Shown: in pieces, positions 24,507-33,248 of the stretch
Layout: every line of letters begins with the position of its first letter
Numbering within the stretch: position 1 is the first letter of the stretch
Assembly (NCBI RefSeq): GCF_004362525.1
Contig: NZ_SNXS01000012.1
Location: forward strand, 53,751-117,750
Direction of reading: 5' to 3'
Source: Roseateles toxinivorans
GTDB lineage: Bacteria; Pseudomonadota; Gammaproteobacteria; Burkholderiales; Burkholderiaceae_C
Length of the DNA stretch: 64,000 nt
Notes under the pieces: model-generated
The model's database searches: none
Seen by the model: the letters and a program-made list of their open reading frames with translations, nothing else
What the model was told of the DNA's origin: nothing
Program-made: the position numbers and the translations under genes

Positions 24507-25784
24507 TCAATGCTTGTCGGTACGCGCCAGCGCCAGCAGGCGCTCGACCTCGTCGCGATGGACGATGCAGTTGCGCTGGTGCCAGCGCAGTATCAGCCAC
24601 ATCACGCCGGCCACCACAAGGCCGAAGATGGTGATCGCGCCGAAGGCCGACATGCCGAACTTGGTCAAGGCCGTGTAGGCCGCGCCGAGGCCGAGGATGC
24701 AGGCCTGCTCGTTGAAGTTCTGCACCGCGATCGAGCGGCCGGCGCCCATCAGATTGTGGCCACGGTGCTGCAGCAGCGCATTCATGGGCACCACCAGATA
24801 GCCCACCGTCGCGCCCAGTATCACCAGGAAGGGAATGGCTACCGCAAGACTGGTGATGTAGTTCAGGCCCAGCATCAGAAAGCCCATCAGGATGCCCAGG
24901 GGGATCAGGTTGGTGGCCTTGTCCAGCCGCATCACCATCGAGGCGACGACGGCGCTGACCGCGGTGCCTATCACCACCACGCCGGCCAGCGAGGCGGCCT
25001 GGGTGGTCGAATAGCCCAGGGCCACGGCAGCCCAGGGGAAGACGATCACGCGCAGATTGCCCGACACGCCCCAGACCAGGGTGGTCGAGGCCAGCGAGAT
25101 CTGGCCCAGCTTGTCGCTCCACAGCCGCGAGTTGCACAGCATGAAGTCGCGCACCAGCTCCAGCGGCTTGATGCTCATCGGCTGCAGCTCGGTGTCGGTG
25201 CGCGGAATGCGCAGATTGAACAGCGCGGCAATGATGTAGAGCAGGATCATCGAGGCGATCGCCGCCTCGGGCGCGGTGTCGATGCCGGTGTCCATCAGGG
25301 GCAGATCAAAACCCAGCAACATGCCCGACAGACGCTGGCCGACAAGCTGCCCGCCCAGCAGCACGCCGAGGATGATGGAGCCCACCGTCAGGCCCTCGAT
25401 CCAGCCATTGGCCTTGACCAATTGCGAGGGCGGCAGCAGCTCGGTCAGGATGCCGTACTTGGCCGGCGAATAGGCGGCGGCGCCGAGGCCGACGATGGCA
25501 TAGGCCAGCAGCGGATGGCCACCGAACAGCATCATCAGACAGCCGACCACCTTGATGCTGTTCGAGATGAACATCACCCTGCCCTTGGGCGCGGCATCGG
25601 CAAAAGCGCCGACCAGCGGCGCCAGCAGCACATAGAACAGCGCGAACATCGGCGCCAGCGCGGGCACCTGCCAGGCCGGCGCGTTGGTGGACTTCAGCAA
25701 CTCGATCGCACCAACCAGCAAGGCGTTATCAGCCAGCGAGCTGAAAAACTGCGCCGACATGATCGTGTAAAAACCTTTTTTCAT
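24507..25784 (-). CDS. lplT: Lysophospholipid transporter LplT (MFS)
   Basis: A 425-residue MFS protein of 12 hydrophobic segments. LplT hallmarks are the start [23 protein letters not shown], then [33 protein letters not shown], and later [13 protein letters not shown]. LplT flips lysophospholipids from the outer to the inner leaflet of the inner membrane for re-acylation. In E. coli it pairs with the acyltransferase Aas, which is not next to it here. The ATG at 25784 starts a run of two lysines followed by GFYTI. Divergent from alr; downstream partner is the EamA gene. Confidence 0.93.
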   Translation of the reverse strand: MKKGFYTIMSAQFFSSLADNALLVGAIELLKSTNAPAWQVPALAPMFALFYVLLAPLVGAFADAAPKGRVMFISNSIKVVGCLMMLFGGHPLLAYAIVGLGAAAYSPAKYGILTELLPPSQLVKANGWIEGLTVGSIILGVLLGGQLVGQRLSGMLLGFDLPLMDTGIDTAPEAAIASMILLYIIAALFNLRIPRTDTELQPMSIKPLELVRDFMLCNSRLWSDKLGQISLASTTLVWGVSGNLRVIVFPWAAVALGYSTTQAASLAGVVVIGTAVSAVVASMVMRLDKATNLIPLGILMGFLMLGLNYITSLAVAIPFLVILGATVGYLVVPMNALLQHRGHNLMGAGRSIAVQNFNEQACILGLGAAYTALTKFGMSAFGAITIFGLVVAGVMWLILRWHQRNCIVHRDEVERLLALARTDKH

Positions 25785-25844
25785 CGATTCGATTTGCGCA
25801 GATGCTGCGGCGACCTGCCGGCGCTTGATCTCCTTGCCGCGAGG

Positions 25845-25853
25845 TTTATAGCA
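25845..25853 (-). promoter_or_regulatory. Extended -10 promoter element for lplT
   Basis: Read on the minus strand, TGCTATAAA matches the extended -10 consensus (TG-n-TATAAT) in eight of the nine fixed positions. It is about 60 bases upstream of the lplT start. No clear -35 box is seen, which extended -10 promoters tolerate. The match is visual only. Confidence 0.4.
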
Positions 25854-25931
25854 CGCGCGTCTTGCTGGGCGGCAGCCTGCCGGGTCGCCTCGCACGCCCG
25901 TGCGCTGCCGGGCGCTGCCACAATTGCGGTC

Positions 25932-27047
25932 ATGCCACGCCCTATCGAAGCCCTCATCCACCCCCAGAACCTGGCCCACAACCTTGCCCGCGCGCGGGCC
26001 AGCGCCCCGGACGCCAGGGTCTGGGCCGTCGTCAAGGCCAATGCCTATGGCCATGGCATCGAGCGTGCCTACCCCGGCCTGCGCGGCGCCGACGGCTTTG
26101 CCCTGCTTGATCTGGACGAGGCACAGCGCCTGCGCGCCCTCGACTGGCGCGGCCCCATCCTGCTGCTGGAAGGCTGCTTCGAGCCCCGCGACCTGGAGCT
26201 GTGCTCGCGCCTGAACCTCTGGCATGCGGTGCATTGCGAGCAGCAGATCGACTGGCTGGCGATGCACAAGACGCATCAGCCGCACCGCGTGTTCCTGAAG
26301 ATGAACAGCGGCATGAACCGCCTCGGCTTCACGCCCAGCGCCTTCCGCGCCGCCTGGACGCGGCTCAATGTGCTGCCCCAGGTGGACGAGATTTCACTGA
26401 TGACGCATTTCTCCGACGCCGACGCCCAGCGCCTCGGTGCCGATGGCATCGCCCACCAGGTGGCGGCCTTCGTGGCGGCGACGGAAGACCTGCCCGGTGA
26501 GCGCTCGCTCTCAAACAGCGCCGCAACACTGAGGCACAGCCAGTCGCCCGCCGTCCGCGCCGACTGGGTGCGCTCGGGCATCATGAGCTATGGCGGCTCG
26601 CCCGACTATCCGGAGCACAGCGCCGCCCACTGGGGCCTTAAACCGGGCATGACGCTGCGCTCCAGGCTGATCGCCACCCAGCACCTGCAGCCTGGCGACA
26701 CGGTCGGCTACGGCAGCAGCTTCCGCGCTGAAGCGAAGATGCGCATCGGCATCGTCGCCTGCGGCTATGCCGACGGCTACCCCCGCCACTGCCCCAGCGG
26801 CACGCCGATACTGGTCGAGGGCCAGCGCACGCAGACGGTGGGCCGGGTGTCGATGGACATGCTGGCCGTCGATCTGACCACCATGCCCTCGGCCCAGATC
26901 GGCAGCGAAGTCACGCTGTGGGGCGAGGGGCCCAGGGGCACGCGGCTGTCCATCGACGAGGTCGCCCACGCCGGCGGCACCATTGGCTGGGAGCTGATGA
27001 CCGCCGTGACCCAGCGCGTGCCGGTGACGGTGCAGGCGCACGAATAG
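25932..27047 (+). CDS. alr: Alanine racemase
   Basis: A 371-residue PLP enzyme. The Schiff-base lysine is in [10 protein letters not shown] (residue about 37), [14 protein letters not shown] is the substrate-side block, the catalytic Tyr is in [19 protein letters not shown] follows, and [12 protein letters not shown] closes the C-terminal barrel. It interconverts L- and D-Ala for peptidoglycan synthesis. The ATG at 25932 gives normal Alr length; the 886-residue frame that starts at 24387 is a chance read-through of the antisense of lplT and is rejected. Upstream partner is lplT (divergent); arfB follows 10 bases after its stop. Confidence 0.93.
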   Translation: MPRPIEALIHPQNLAHNLARARASAPDARVWAVVKANAYGHGIERAYPGLRGADGFALLDLDEAQRLRALDWRGPILLLEGCFEPRDLELCSRLNLWHAVHCEQQIDWLAMHKTHQPHRVFLKMNSGMNRLGFTPSAFRAAWTRLNVLPQVDEISLMTHFSDADAQRLGADGIAHQVAAFVAATEDLPGERSLSNSAATLRHSQSPAVRADWVRSGIMSYGGSPDYPEHSAAHWGLKPGMTLRSRLIATQHLQPGDTVGYGSSFRAEAKMRIGIVACGYADGYPRHCPSGTPILVEGQRTQTVGRVSMDMLAVDLTTMPSAQIGSEVTLWGEGPRGTRLSIDEVAHAGGTIGWELMTAVTQRVPVTVQAHE

Positions 27048-27057
27048 CACCGCCGGC

Positions 27058-27465
27058 ATGAAGCTGGACTGGTCGCCGGCCGACTGGGAGCTCGACTTCT
27101 CCTTCATACGCGCCAGCGGCCCCGGCGGCCAGAACGTCAACAAGGTCAGCAGCGCGGTACACCTGCGCTTCGACATCCGCCGCTCAACCCTGCCGCCGCT
27201 GATCAAGGAACGGCTGCTGGCGCTGTCCGACCAGCGCATCACCAACGAGGGCGTGATCGTCATCAAGGCCCAGGAGTCGCGCAGCCAGGAGCAGAACCGC
27301 GCCGACGCGGTGGCTCGGCTGGTCGAGCTGGTGCAGGCAGTCGCCCACACCCCCAAGGCGCGGCGCGCCACCAAGCCGACCTATGGCTCCAAGCAGCGCC
27401 GCCTGGAGGGCAAGAGCCTGCGCAGCGGGATCAAAGCGGGACGGGCCAAGCCGACAACTGACTGA
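27058..27465 (+). CDS. arfB: Alternative ribosome-rescue factor ArfB (peptidyl-tRNA hydrolase)
   Basis: A 135-residue protein with the class I release-factor GGQ motif in SGPGGQNVNKVSS (GGQ at residues about 23-25) and a basic, flexible C-terminal tail (KARRATKPTYGSKQRRLEGKSL...). ArfB binds ribosomes stalled on mRNAs without a stop codon and hydrolyses the peptidyl-tRNA. The sequence includes the INTEGVIV-like core (ITNEGVIVIKAQESRSQEQNRADA). The gene follows alr by 10 bases, a likely operon. Confidence 0.92.
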   Translation: MKLDWSPADWELDFSFIRASGPGGQNVNKVSSAVHLRFDIRRSTLPPLIKERLLALSDQRITNEGVIVIKAQESRSQEQNRADAVARLVELVQAVAHTPKARRATKPTYGSKQRRLEGKSLRSGIKAGRAKPTTD

Positions 27466-27588
27466 GACCGGGTTTTCGCCCCCTATGCTCGGCTGTCTGC
27501 AGTCTGTCGCCCCGACCTGGCAATAGCGGGTATGCGCCCCTATCTTGCAGACATGGCGCATTGCCATGCACAGGAGTCTCTGACCATC

Positions 27589-27912
27589 ATGTCCATCAGC
27601 ATCGAACTGGAACGCCTAGCCGAGTTGCACCGCAGCGGCCGGCTCTCGGACGACGAATATGCGCGGGCCAAGGCCAGCGTGCTGGGCAGCGGCCCCGCCT
27701 ACTCGGCCTCAGCAGCCGGCCCGAGCCTGCGGCGCAGCCGCAACGACCGCTGGTTCGGCGGCGTCTGCGGCGGCATCGCCCGGGTCACCGGCCTGGAGTC
27801 CTGGGTCTGGCGCCTGGCTTTCGTGGCGCTGGCCGTCTGCGCCGGCACCGGGCTGCTGGCCTATCTGCTGCTGTGGATCTTTGTGCCCGAGGACGAACTG
27901 ATACACGCCTGA
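27589..27912 (+). CDS. PspC-domain membrane protein with N-terminal SHOCT-like helix
   Basis: A 107-residue protein. An N-terminal helix pair ELERLAELHRSGRLSDDEYARAKASVL resembles the SHOCT motif. The PspC domain follows: RSRNDRWFGGVCGGIARVTGLESWVWRLAFV, then a single hydrophobic segment and LLWIFVPEDE. PspC proteins sense or shape the phage-shock/envelope stress response in the inner membrane. It lacks the rest of a psp operon nearby. AGGAG lies about 12 bases before the ATG. Convergent with the redoxin gene, 6 bases apart. Confidence 0.85.
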   Translation: MSISIELERLAELHRSGRLSDDEYARAKASVLGSGPAYSASAAGPSLRRSRNDRWFGGVCGGIARVTGLESWVWRLAFVALAVCAGTGLLAYLLLWIFVPEDELIHA

Positions 27913-27918
27913 GGCGAA

Positions 27919-28542
27919 TCAGCTCGCGTACTTGATCGAGCAGCCATAGGGCCGCGTGCTGGCCTGCGCCACCTTGCGGCCGGCGGCCACATCGGCCAGG
28001 GCCAGCTTCACATAGGGCTCGGCCTTGGCGATGTCCTCATGCCGGGCCGTGGCGATACTGTCGATGCCGCCCTTGTAGGCCAGCTGGCCGGTCGGCGTGA
28101 TCACATACATATGCGGCGTGGTCTGCGCGCCATAGGCCTTGCCGATCGCGCCCGTGGGGTCAAGCAGCACGCCGGACGGCGCCGCGCTGCGGCTGGTATT
28201 GAGCCTGGCGGCGGTGGCGCCATCCACATGCCCCTGCTGGCCCGGCGCCGACGAGATCACCTGCAGCCAGACGACGCCCTTGGCCGCCGCGTCCTTCTGC
28301 TGGGCGGGGATGTTGCCGCTGTCGTAGTGCTTCTTCACATAGGGGCAGTCGTGGTTGGTCCACTCCAGCACCACAGTCTTGCCGCGCAGCGAGTCCAGGT
28401 CCACGCTGCGGCCGTCGGCCGTGGTGGCGGTGAAGGCGGGGGCCGGCTGATCGACGCTGGCTGCCGCGAAGGCGGCCGTGGCGCCAACACTCAGGGCCAG
28501 CAACAACACCTGACATTTGGACGGCATCAACATCGTGATCAC
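27919..28542 (-). CDS. Periplasmic thioredoxin-fold redoxin (single active cysteine)
   Basis: A 207-residue protein with a signal peptide (about residues 1-27). The redoxin fold starts at DQPAPAFTATTADG and has the active region VLEWTNHDCPYVKKHYDSGN, which holds one cysteine (DCPYVKK) and no CXXC. TTPHMYVITPTGQLAYKGG follows, the cis-Pro loop. This type occurs with thiol-disulphide systems; here its start overlaps the DsbD gene stop by 4 bp, so DsbD may reduce it. The start is GTG at 28542; an ATG at 28533 is possible. Confidence 0.83.
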   Translation of the reverse strand: MITMLMPSKCQVLLLALSVGATAAFAAASVDQPAPAFTATTADGRSVDLDSLRGKTVVLEWTNHDCPYVKKHYDSGNIPAQQKDAAAKGVVWLQVISSAPGQQGHVDGATAARLNTSRSAAPSGVLLDPTGAIGKAYGAQTTPHMYVITPTGQLAYKGGIDSIATARHEDIAKAEPYVKLALADVAAGRKVAQASTRPYGCSIKYAS

Positions 28543-30587
28543 TCCTTACTTGGCCTGACAGGGGTCGCCAAGGCATCGATGACGATACCCGGCGTCAGCA
28601 GCTGCGGCAAGACCAGGGCCGATGTCCCCACGCCGGCCGGGAAATACAGGTACAGCGGCACGCCGCTGCGGCCGTACTCGGCCAGCAGGGCCGAGATGCG
28701 GGCGTCCTGGTGCGTCCAGTCGCCCTTCAGATAGGTGATGCCCGCCCGCTGGAAGGCTGCCGCCACCTCGGGCCGGCTCAGCGCCACCCGCTCGTTGACC
28801 AGGCAGCTGATGCACCAGGCGGCGGTCAGGTTGACGAACACCGGCCGCCCCTCGGCGCGCAGCGCCCGCAGGCGCTCCGGTGTGTAGGCCTCGAAGCCGG
28901 CATTGGCCGCGGGCGGGGCTGGGCCGGCCTGCGGCAGCCAGGCGCCCCCGGCCAGAGCAAAGGCGATCAGCAGTCCGGCCAGCCCATTGCCCACCCAGGC
29001 CGAGGCCAGCACGCCGCGCAACCAGAGGGCAAAGGCAATCACCGTCATGCCGGCCAGGGCGACCAGCACGCCGTCAGGCCCGGTCTGCTGGGCCAGCACC
29101 CAGATCAGCCAGACGGCGGCGGCATACATAGCGAAGGCCAGCCCCTGCTTCAGGGTGTTCATCCAGGCTCCGGGCCGCGGCAGCCAACGCTGCAGCGCCG
29201 GCCACAGGCTCAGCGCCAGATAGGGCAGGGCCAGCCCCAGACCCAGGCTCAGGAACACCGCCAGCAGCTGCGGTGCCGGCTGGGCCAGCGCAAAGGCCAG
29301 CGCCGCCCCCATGAACGGCGCCGTGCACGGCGTGGCCACCACGGTGGCCAGCACGCCGGTGAAGAAGCTGCCGGTGTAGCCCGGCTTTTCGGCCAGGCCC
29401 GAGCCCAGCCCGGTGACCGACGCGCCGATATCGAACAGGCCCGACAGGCTCAGGCCGACGGCGAACAGCACATAGGCCACCCCCAGCACGAACAGCGGCG
29501 ACTGGAACTGAAAGCCCCAGCCGATCTCGGCGCCGGCCGCGCGCAGCGCGATCAGCACCGCCGCCAGCAGCGCAAAGCTGGCCAGCACGCCCAGGGTGTA
29601 GGCCAGGCCATGGCGGCGCGTGACACGGGCCGAGTCCCGCGCCGCCGCCATCAGGCCCAGCGCCTTGATCGACAGCACCGGGAACACGCAGGGCATCAGA
29701 TTCAGCACCAAGCCGCCGGCCAGGGCCAGCAGCAGCGCGGCGGCCAGCCCCGGGGCATCGCCGGTCGGCGCGGCGCCTGGCCCGGCCACGGTGGTGCTGA
29801 TCCGGTAGGCCCGGGCACCCTCTGCTCCGGTCAGCACCAGCACGCCGGTGAGCGCCTTGCCCACCGCCAGCGGCGCCTCGCCGGCCGGCAACTGCAGTGC
29901 CCATTGCTCGCCGTCCCGGGCCAAGGGCTGCGGCGCGCTGTGCGCCACCACACCCCAGGTCTCGGCGAAGAACCAGGCCTGGGTCGGTGCCGCAGCCGGC
30001 CAGCGCAGGGTCAGGCCTTGCGCGCCGGCCTGCAGCTGTACCGGCCAGGGGCTGGCCTGCGGCAGCTTGGCCCTGGCACGCGCCAGTTCCTGGGCATCGC
30101 TGCCGGGCAGCGAAACCACCGCCACCGGCAGATCCAGGCCCAGCTCGACCTGCTGCGGGATGCAGATGTCCTTGCAGACCAGCCAGTTGACGCGGGCCGT
30201 CGCGGCGAACTGACCACCGGGCCTGGCATCGGCAGGCACCGTCAGCTCGGCCAGCAGCACGACCTGCTGCTCATAGCCGTAGTTGGTGATGGGCCCGATC
30301 GCCTGGCGGCTGGGGGCCGGCCATTCGATCTCGCCGGCCGCCGCCCCGGCCGGCAGTGACCATTCGATGCTGGTCGCCTGGCCTGAGTCGCCGGGGTTCC
30401 TCCAATAGGTATGCCAATGCGGCGCAATGCGCTGGCGCAGGCCCACCGTCAGGCGCTGGCCCGGCTGCACGACGGCATGGCTGGCCAGCAACTGCGCCTC
30501 GACCTGCTCGGTGCGAGCGCTGATCGGGGCGGCCGACACGACGCAGCCCCACATCGACAGGGCGATGAGCAACAGTCGCTTCGGCAT
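28539..30587 (-). CDS. dsbD: DsbD/ScsB-type thiol:disulphide interchange protein
   Basis: A 682-residue membrane protein in three parts. Residues about 1-260 have a signal peptide and a DsbD-like periplasmic domain with a Cys pair (LVCKDICIPQ). Residues about 275-565 contain eight hydrophobic segments of the CcdA/DsbD core with cysteines in NLMPCVFPVLS and VATPCTAPFMG. The last 110 residues are a thioredoxin domain with CISC in NLTAAWCISCLVNE. It carries electrons from cytoplasmic thioredoxin to periplasmic proteins. Four-base overlap with the redoxin gene indicates coupled expression. The N-terminal domain is longer than classical DsbD alpha and closer to ScsB. Confidence 0.9.
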   Translation of the reverse strand: MPKRLLLIALSMWGCVVSAAPISARTEQVEAQLLASHAVVQPGQRLTVGLRQRIAPHWHTYWRNPGDSGQATSIEWSLPAGAAAGEIEWPAPSRQAIGPITNYGYEQQVVLLAELTVPADARPGGQFAATARVNWLVCKDICIPQQVELGLDLPVAVVSLPGSDAQELARARAKLPQASPWPVQLQAGAQGLTLRWPAAAPTQAWFFAETWGVVAHSAPQPLARDGEQWALQLPAGEAPLAVGKALTGVLVLTGAEGARAYRISTTVAGPGAAPTGDAPGLAAALLLALAGGLVLNLMPCVFPVLSIKALGLMAAARDSARVTRRHGLAYTLGVLASFALLAAVLIALRAAGAEIGWGFQFQSPLFVLGVAYVLFAVGLSLSGLFDIGASVTGLGSGLAEKPGYTGSFFTGVLATVVATPCTAPFMGAALAFALAQPAPQLLAVFLSLGLGLALPYLALSLWPALQRWLPRPGAWMNTLKQGLAFAMYAAAVWLIWVLAQQTGPDGVLVALAGMTVIAFALWLRGVLASAWVGNGLAGLLIAFALAGGAWLPQAGPAPPAANAGFEAYTPERLRALRAEGRPVFVNLTAAWCISCLVNERVALSRPEVAAAFQRAGITYLKGDWTHQDARISALLAEYGRSGVPLYLYFPAGVGTSALVLPQLLTPGIVIDALATPVRPSKE

Positions 30588-30596
30588 GACTGGCCC

Positions 30597-32753
30597 CTAG
30601 GCCCCGTCCGGCCTGTCGGTGCGACGTTTCTTCATGCCCGCCTTGACCTCATACATCCTGGCATCGGCCTGGGCGATGCAGCTGTGCAGCGGTATCTGCG
30701 GATCGCTGCGCAGCGCATGGCCCAGGGCGGCGCTGGGGCTGACCCAGACGCCGGGGGCCGCCTCGTGGCGGGCCTGCTGCAGGCGAGCCTTCAACTCCGC
30801 CAGTTCCTCCAGCAACTGCGCCTCGCCGCGATTGGGAAGGATGAACAGGAACTCGTCGCCACCGATGCGAAAGCAGTTGGCCTGGGGCCACTGGGCCCGC
30901 GCGGTCTGGGCGAACAGGGTGATCAAGACGTCGCCCGCGGCATGGCCATGGCTGTCATTGACCTGCTTGAGGTTGTTCATGTCGGCCACCACGATGGCCT
31001 GCGGGCAGTCGCCGGCCGTGCCGGCATCGCTCATCTGGCTGAAGTAGTTACGGTTGTGGAAGCCGGTCAGGCTGTCGGTATAAAGCAGGTGCTCGCGTTC
31101 GCGCAGGAACTGGGTCTTGGCGCGCTGAGCGGTCAGCTTGCGCACGACATAGGCCGTCACCGCCAATATCACCAGCAGCAGTGCGCCCAATGCGGCCAGC
31201 ATCATCATCAGCTGGCTGTTGGCCTCGTTGCGCAGGGTCGGCACGGTCTGGATGCCGAGGTGCTTCATCTCCTCGAACTGGATCAGCGGGATGACCTTGT
31301 CCATGATGGCCGCCAGCTCGGGCTGCTGGCGGCTGACGCCGAAATAGATGAAGGAGTCCTTTGACGTGGCGCCGCGCTTGACCAGCTCGGCGTAGCCCAG
31401 GCCATTGATATAGAACTCGACCACGGTCGGGTTCTCGATCACATAGGCCACCTTGCCGGTGCGCAGCAGCCGCAGCGACTCCTGGATGCTGTCGGTCTTG
31501 ACGATCAGCGGCTGCTTCAGGTTCTTGCGCAGGTACTCCTCGTGCCAGAAGCCATCGATGACGGCCACACGCTGGCCGTCCAGGTCATAGACATCCTGCA
31601 CCGGCGGGCTGCTCTTGAGGCCGACGATGATGTCGCGCTCGGTACTGATGGCGCGCGGAAACAGGAAGTGGGCCAGGCGATCGTCGGTCTTGGCCATGTT
31701 CAGCACATGCACGTCGCCGGCCCTGGCCCTCTCCATCAGCTGCACGAACGGCGCACTGACGACCTTGAAGCGGATGCCGATGATGTCGCCAATGCGCTCC
31801 AGCGTGGCCCCGGCAATGCCCTTGTAGCGGCCCTTGTCGTAGTAGTCGAAGGGCAGATAGTCCTCGGCCACGCCGACCACGGCCTCGCCCTTCTGATCCA
31901 GCCAGCGCAGCTCGGCCTCGGTCAGGCGCAGCACCTTGCGGTTGTAAATGCGCCCGGCGTCGCCGGCCAGCGCGCGGATGGCGTCGCGGCGCTGCTCCAG
32001 ATAGCGGTTGATGATCTGCCCCAGCAAGACCTGGTCCTTGGCCACCGCAAAGGTCATGTCCGAGGTGATGGCCTTGAGCACCGCGACCAGGGCCAGGCCC
32101 GGGTGCTCGTGCAGGAACTCGTACTCGATGCCGCCGCCGGCGGTGACGAAACCATCCACCTCGCCTGCCGCCAGGGCCTTCAGGCCGAGCTGCTGGTCAT
32201 CGAAGCTCACCACCTGGATGTGGATATTGGGGAACTCCTTGGGCAGTTGCTCGATGACGAAGTCGTTGGACAGAAAGCCGACCCGCTTGCCGTCCAGGTC
32301 GCCCAGGGTCTGCACGCTGGAGTCCTTGCGTGCAAACACGGTGTAGGGGTACTTCTGTGCCGGGGCCGTGAAGCGCATGATCTTCTCGCGCTCGGGCGTG
32401 ACATTGGCGCCATAGAGCACATCGATCTTGCCGGCCACGAAGCGGCTGTAGGCATCGTCCCAGCTCTTCACCTCGGCCGGCTCGAGGCGCAGGCCCAGCT
32501 GCTCGCGCATGTCTTTCAGCAAGGCCGGCAGCAAACCCAGGCGACGGCCCTGGAACTCGAAGCTGTCCAGGCCGGCATAGGGGTCGAAACCGACCGTCAG
32601 CACCTTGTCTTGATGGGCGGCGATCCAGGCCCGCTCGGCCGGCTCAAGCCGCAGCGCCGGTTCGGTTGCCCCTGCCGCGCCGGCCGCCATCCAGGCCACC
32701 AGCAGCAGCGCCAACAGCCGCCAGGCCGATGCAAGCCATAGCCTGGTCGGCAA
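30597..32753 (-). CDS. Diguanylate cyclase with tandem solute-binding sensor domains
   Basis: A protein of about 718 residues. A signal or anchor segment (residues about 5-27) is followed by two SBP_bac_3-type periplasmic domains: KVLTVGFDPYAGLDSFEFQG to residue about 265, and EAVVGVAEDYLPFDYYDKGRYKG to about 510. One membrane segment (LMMMLAALGALLLVILAVTAYVV) and a GGDEF domain (RIGGDEFLF, with DSLTGFHNRNYF and NNLKQVNDSHGH) follow. No RxxD inhibitory site precedes GGDEF. It couples a small ligand to c-di-GMP synthesis. The start is uncertain: TTG 32753 is taken; no ATG lies near, because a palindromic repeat begins three bases upstream and the frame stays open into it. Confidence 0.82.
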   Translation of the reverse strand: MPTRLWLASAWRLLALLLVAWMAAGAAGATEPALRLEPAERAWIAAHQDKVLTVGFDPYAGLDSFEFQGRRLGLLPALLKDMREQLGLRLEPAEVKSWDDAYSRFVAGKIDVLYGANVTPEREKIMRFTAPAQKYPYTVFARKDSSVQTLGDLDGKRVGFLSNDFVIEQLPKEFPNIHIQVVSFDDQQLGLKALAAGEVDGFVTAGGGIEYEFLHEHPGLALVAVLKAITSDMTFAVAKDQVLLGQIINRYLEQRRDAIRALAGDAGRIYNRKVLRLTEAELRWLDQKGEAVVGVAEDYLPFDYYDKGRYKGIAGATLERIGDIIGIRFKVVSAPFVQLMERARAGDVHVLNMAKTDDRLAHFLFPRAISTERDIIVGLKSSPPVQDVYDLDGQRVAVIDGFWHEEYLRKNLKQPLIVKTDSIQESLRLLRTGKVAYVIENPTVVEFYINGLGYAELVKRGATSKDSFIYFGVSRQQPELAAIMDKVIPLIQFEEMKHLGIQTVPTLRNEANSQLMMMLAALGALLLVILAVTAYVVRKLTAQRAKTQFLREREHLLYTDSLTGFHNRNYFSQMSDAGTAGDCPQAIVVADMNNLKQVNDSHGHAAGDVLITLFAQTARAQWPQANCFRIGGDEFLFILPNRGEAQLLEELAELKARLQQARHEAAPGVWVSPSAALGHALRSDPQIPLHSCIAQADARMYEVKAGMKKRRTDRPDGA

Positions 32754-32755
32754 CT

Positions 32756-33029
32756 CTAGGAGCCTGTCGGGCTCGGGGTCGGGCCCGCGTTGAGTCTGCA
32801 AGGGGGGGCAGCCTAGGCGCAAAGCACAGCCGGGTTGTACACCCGGCGCGCATTTGCAACGACGGATGCTCCCCCTTGCAGACTCAACCCGAAGGGCCGG
32901 GACGATTTGCGGCGCCATACGTCGTTGCCGGCTCGTTGTGGGCGACCCATCCCACGCCTCGCCGACGCCTAGTCTGGCGCCGCAACTCGTCCCGGCGCGG
33001 GCCCGACCCCAAGCCCGACAGGCTCCTAG
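32756..33029. repeat. 274-bp composite palindrome (three-way junction) next to two genes
   Basis: Outer arms of 34 bases (32756-32789 and 32996-33029) match as inverted repeats with one mismatch. Inside lie two hairpins. The first has 18-bp perfect arms, GTTGAGTCTGCAAGGGGG (32789-32806) and its complement (32871-32888), enclosing CCGGGT/ACCCGG. The second has 21-bp arms (32897-32917 and 32975-32995, one mismatch), enclosing GTGGG/CCCAC. All three stems can form at once, giving a Y-shaped fold. It carries no credible gene of its own. Confidence 0.8.
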
Positions 33030-33248
33030 CCCCGCAAGACGCCCCAGCATTCGATCCAACTCGCCCTCCCGCGACCGATCCGGCACTCACCGCGCAGCGA
33101 TGCTAGCCCAGAACGTGCGCGCCGGGGCGGCGCAAAGTCACGGCCCCTGCGCCGTGAAACAGGGGGGTACTAGTCCTTCTGCCCAATGGTCGGCGGACGC
33201 TCAAGCGGCGAGAGTCGAACCTGGTTCCGCGAAGTCAGGGAGAACAAT

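Noticed and set aside
24387..25931. An N-terminal extension of alr giving 886 residues
   Set aside because: The extension is antisense to lplT and EamA; alr length is normal from 25932.
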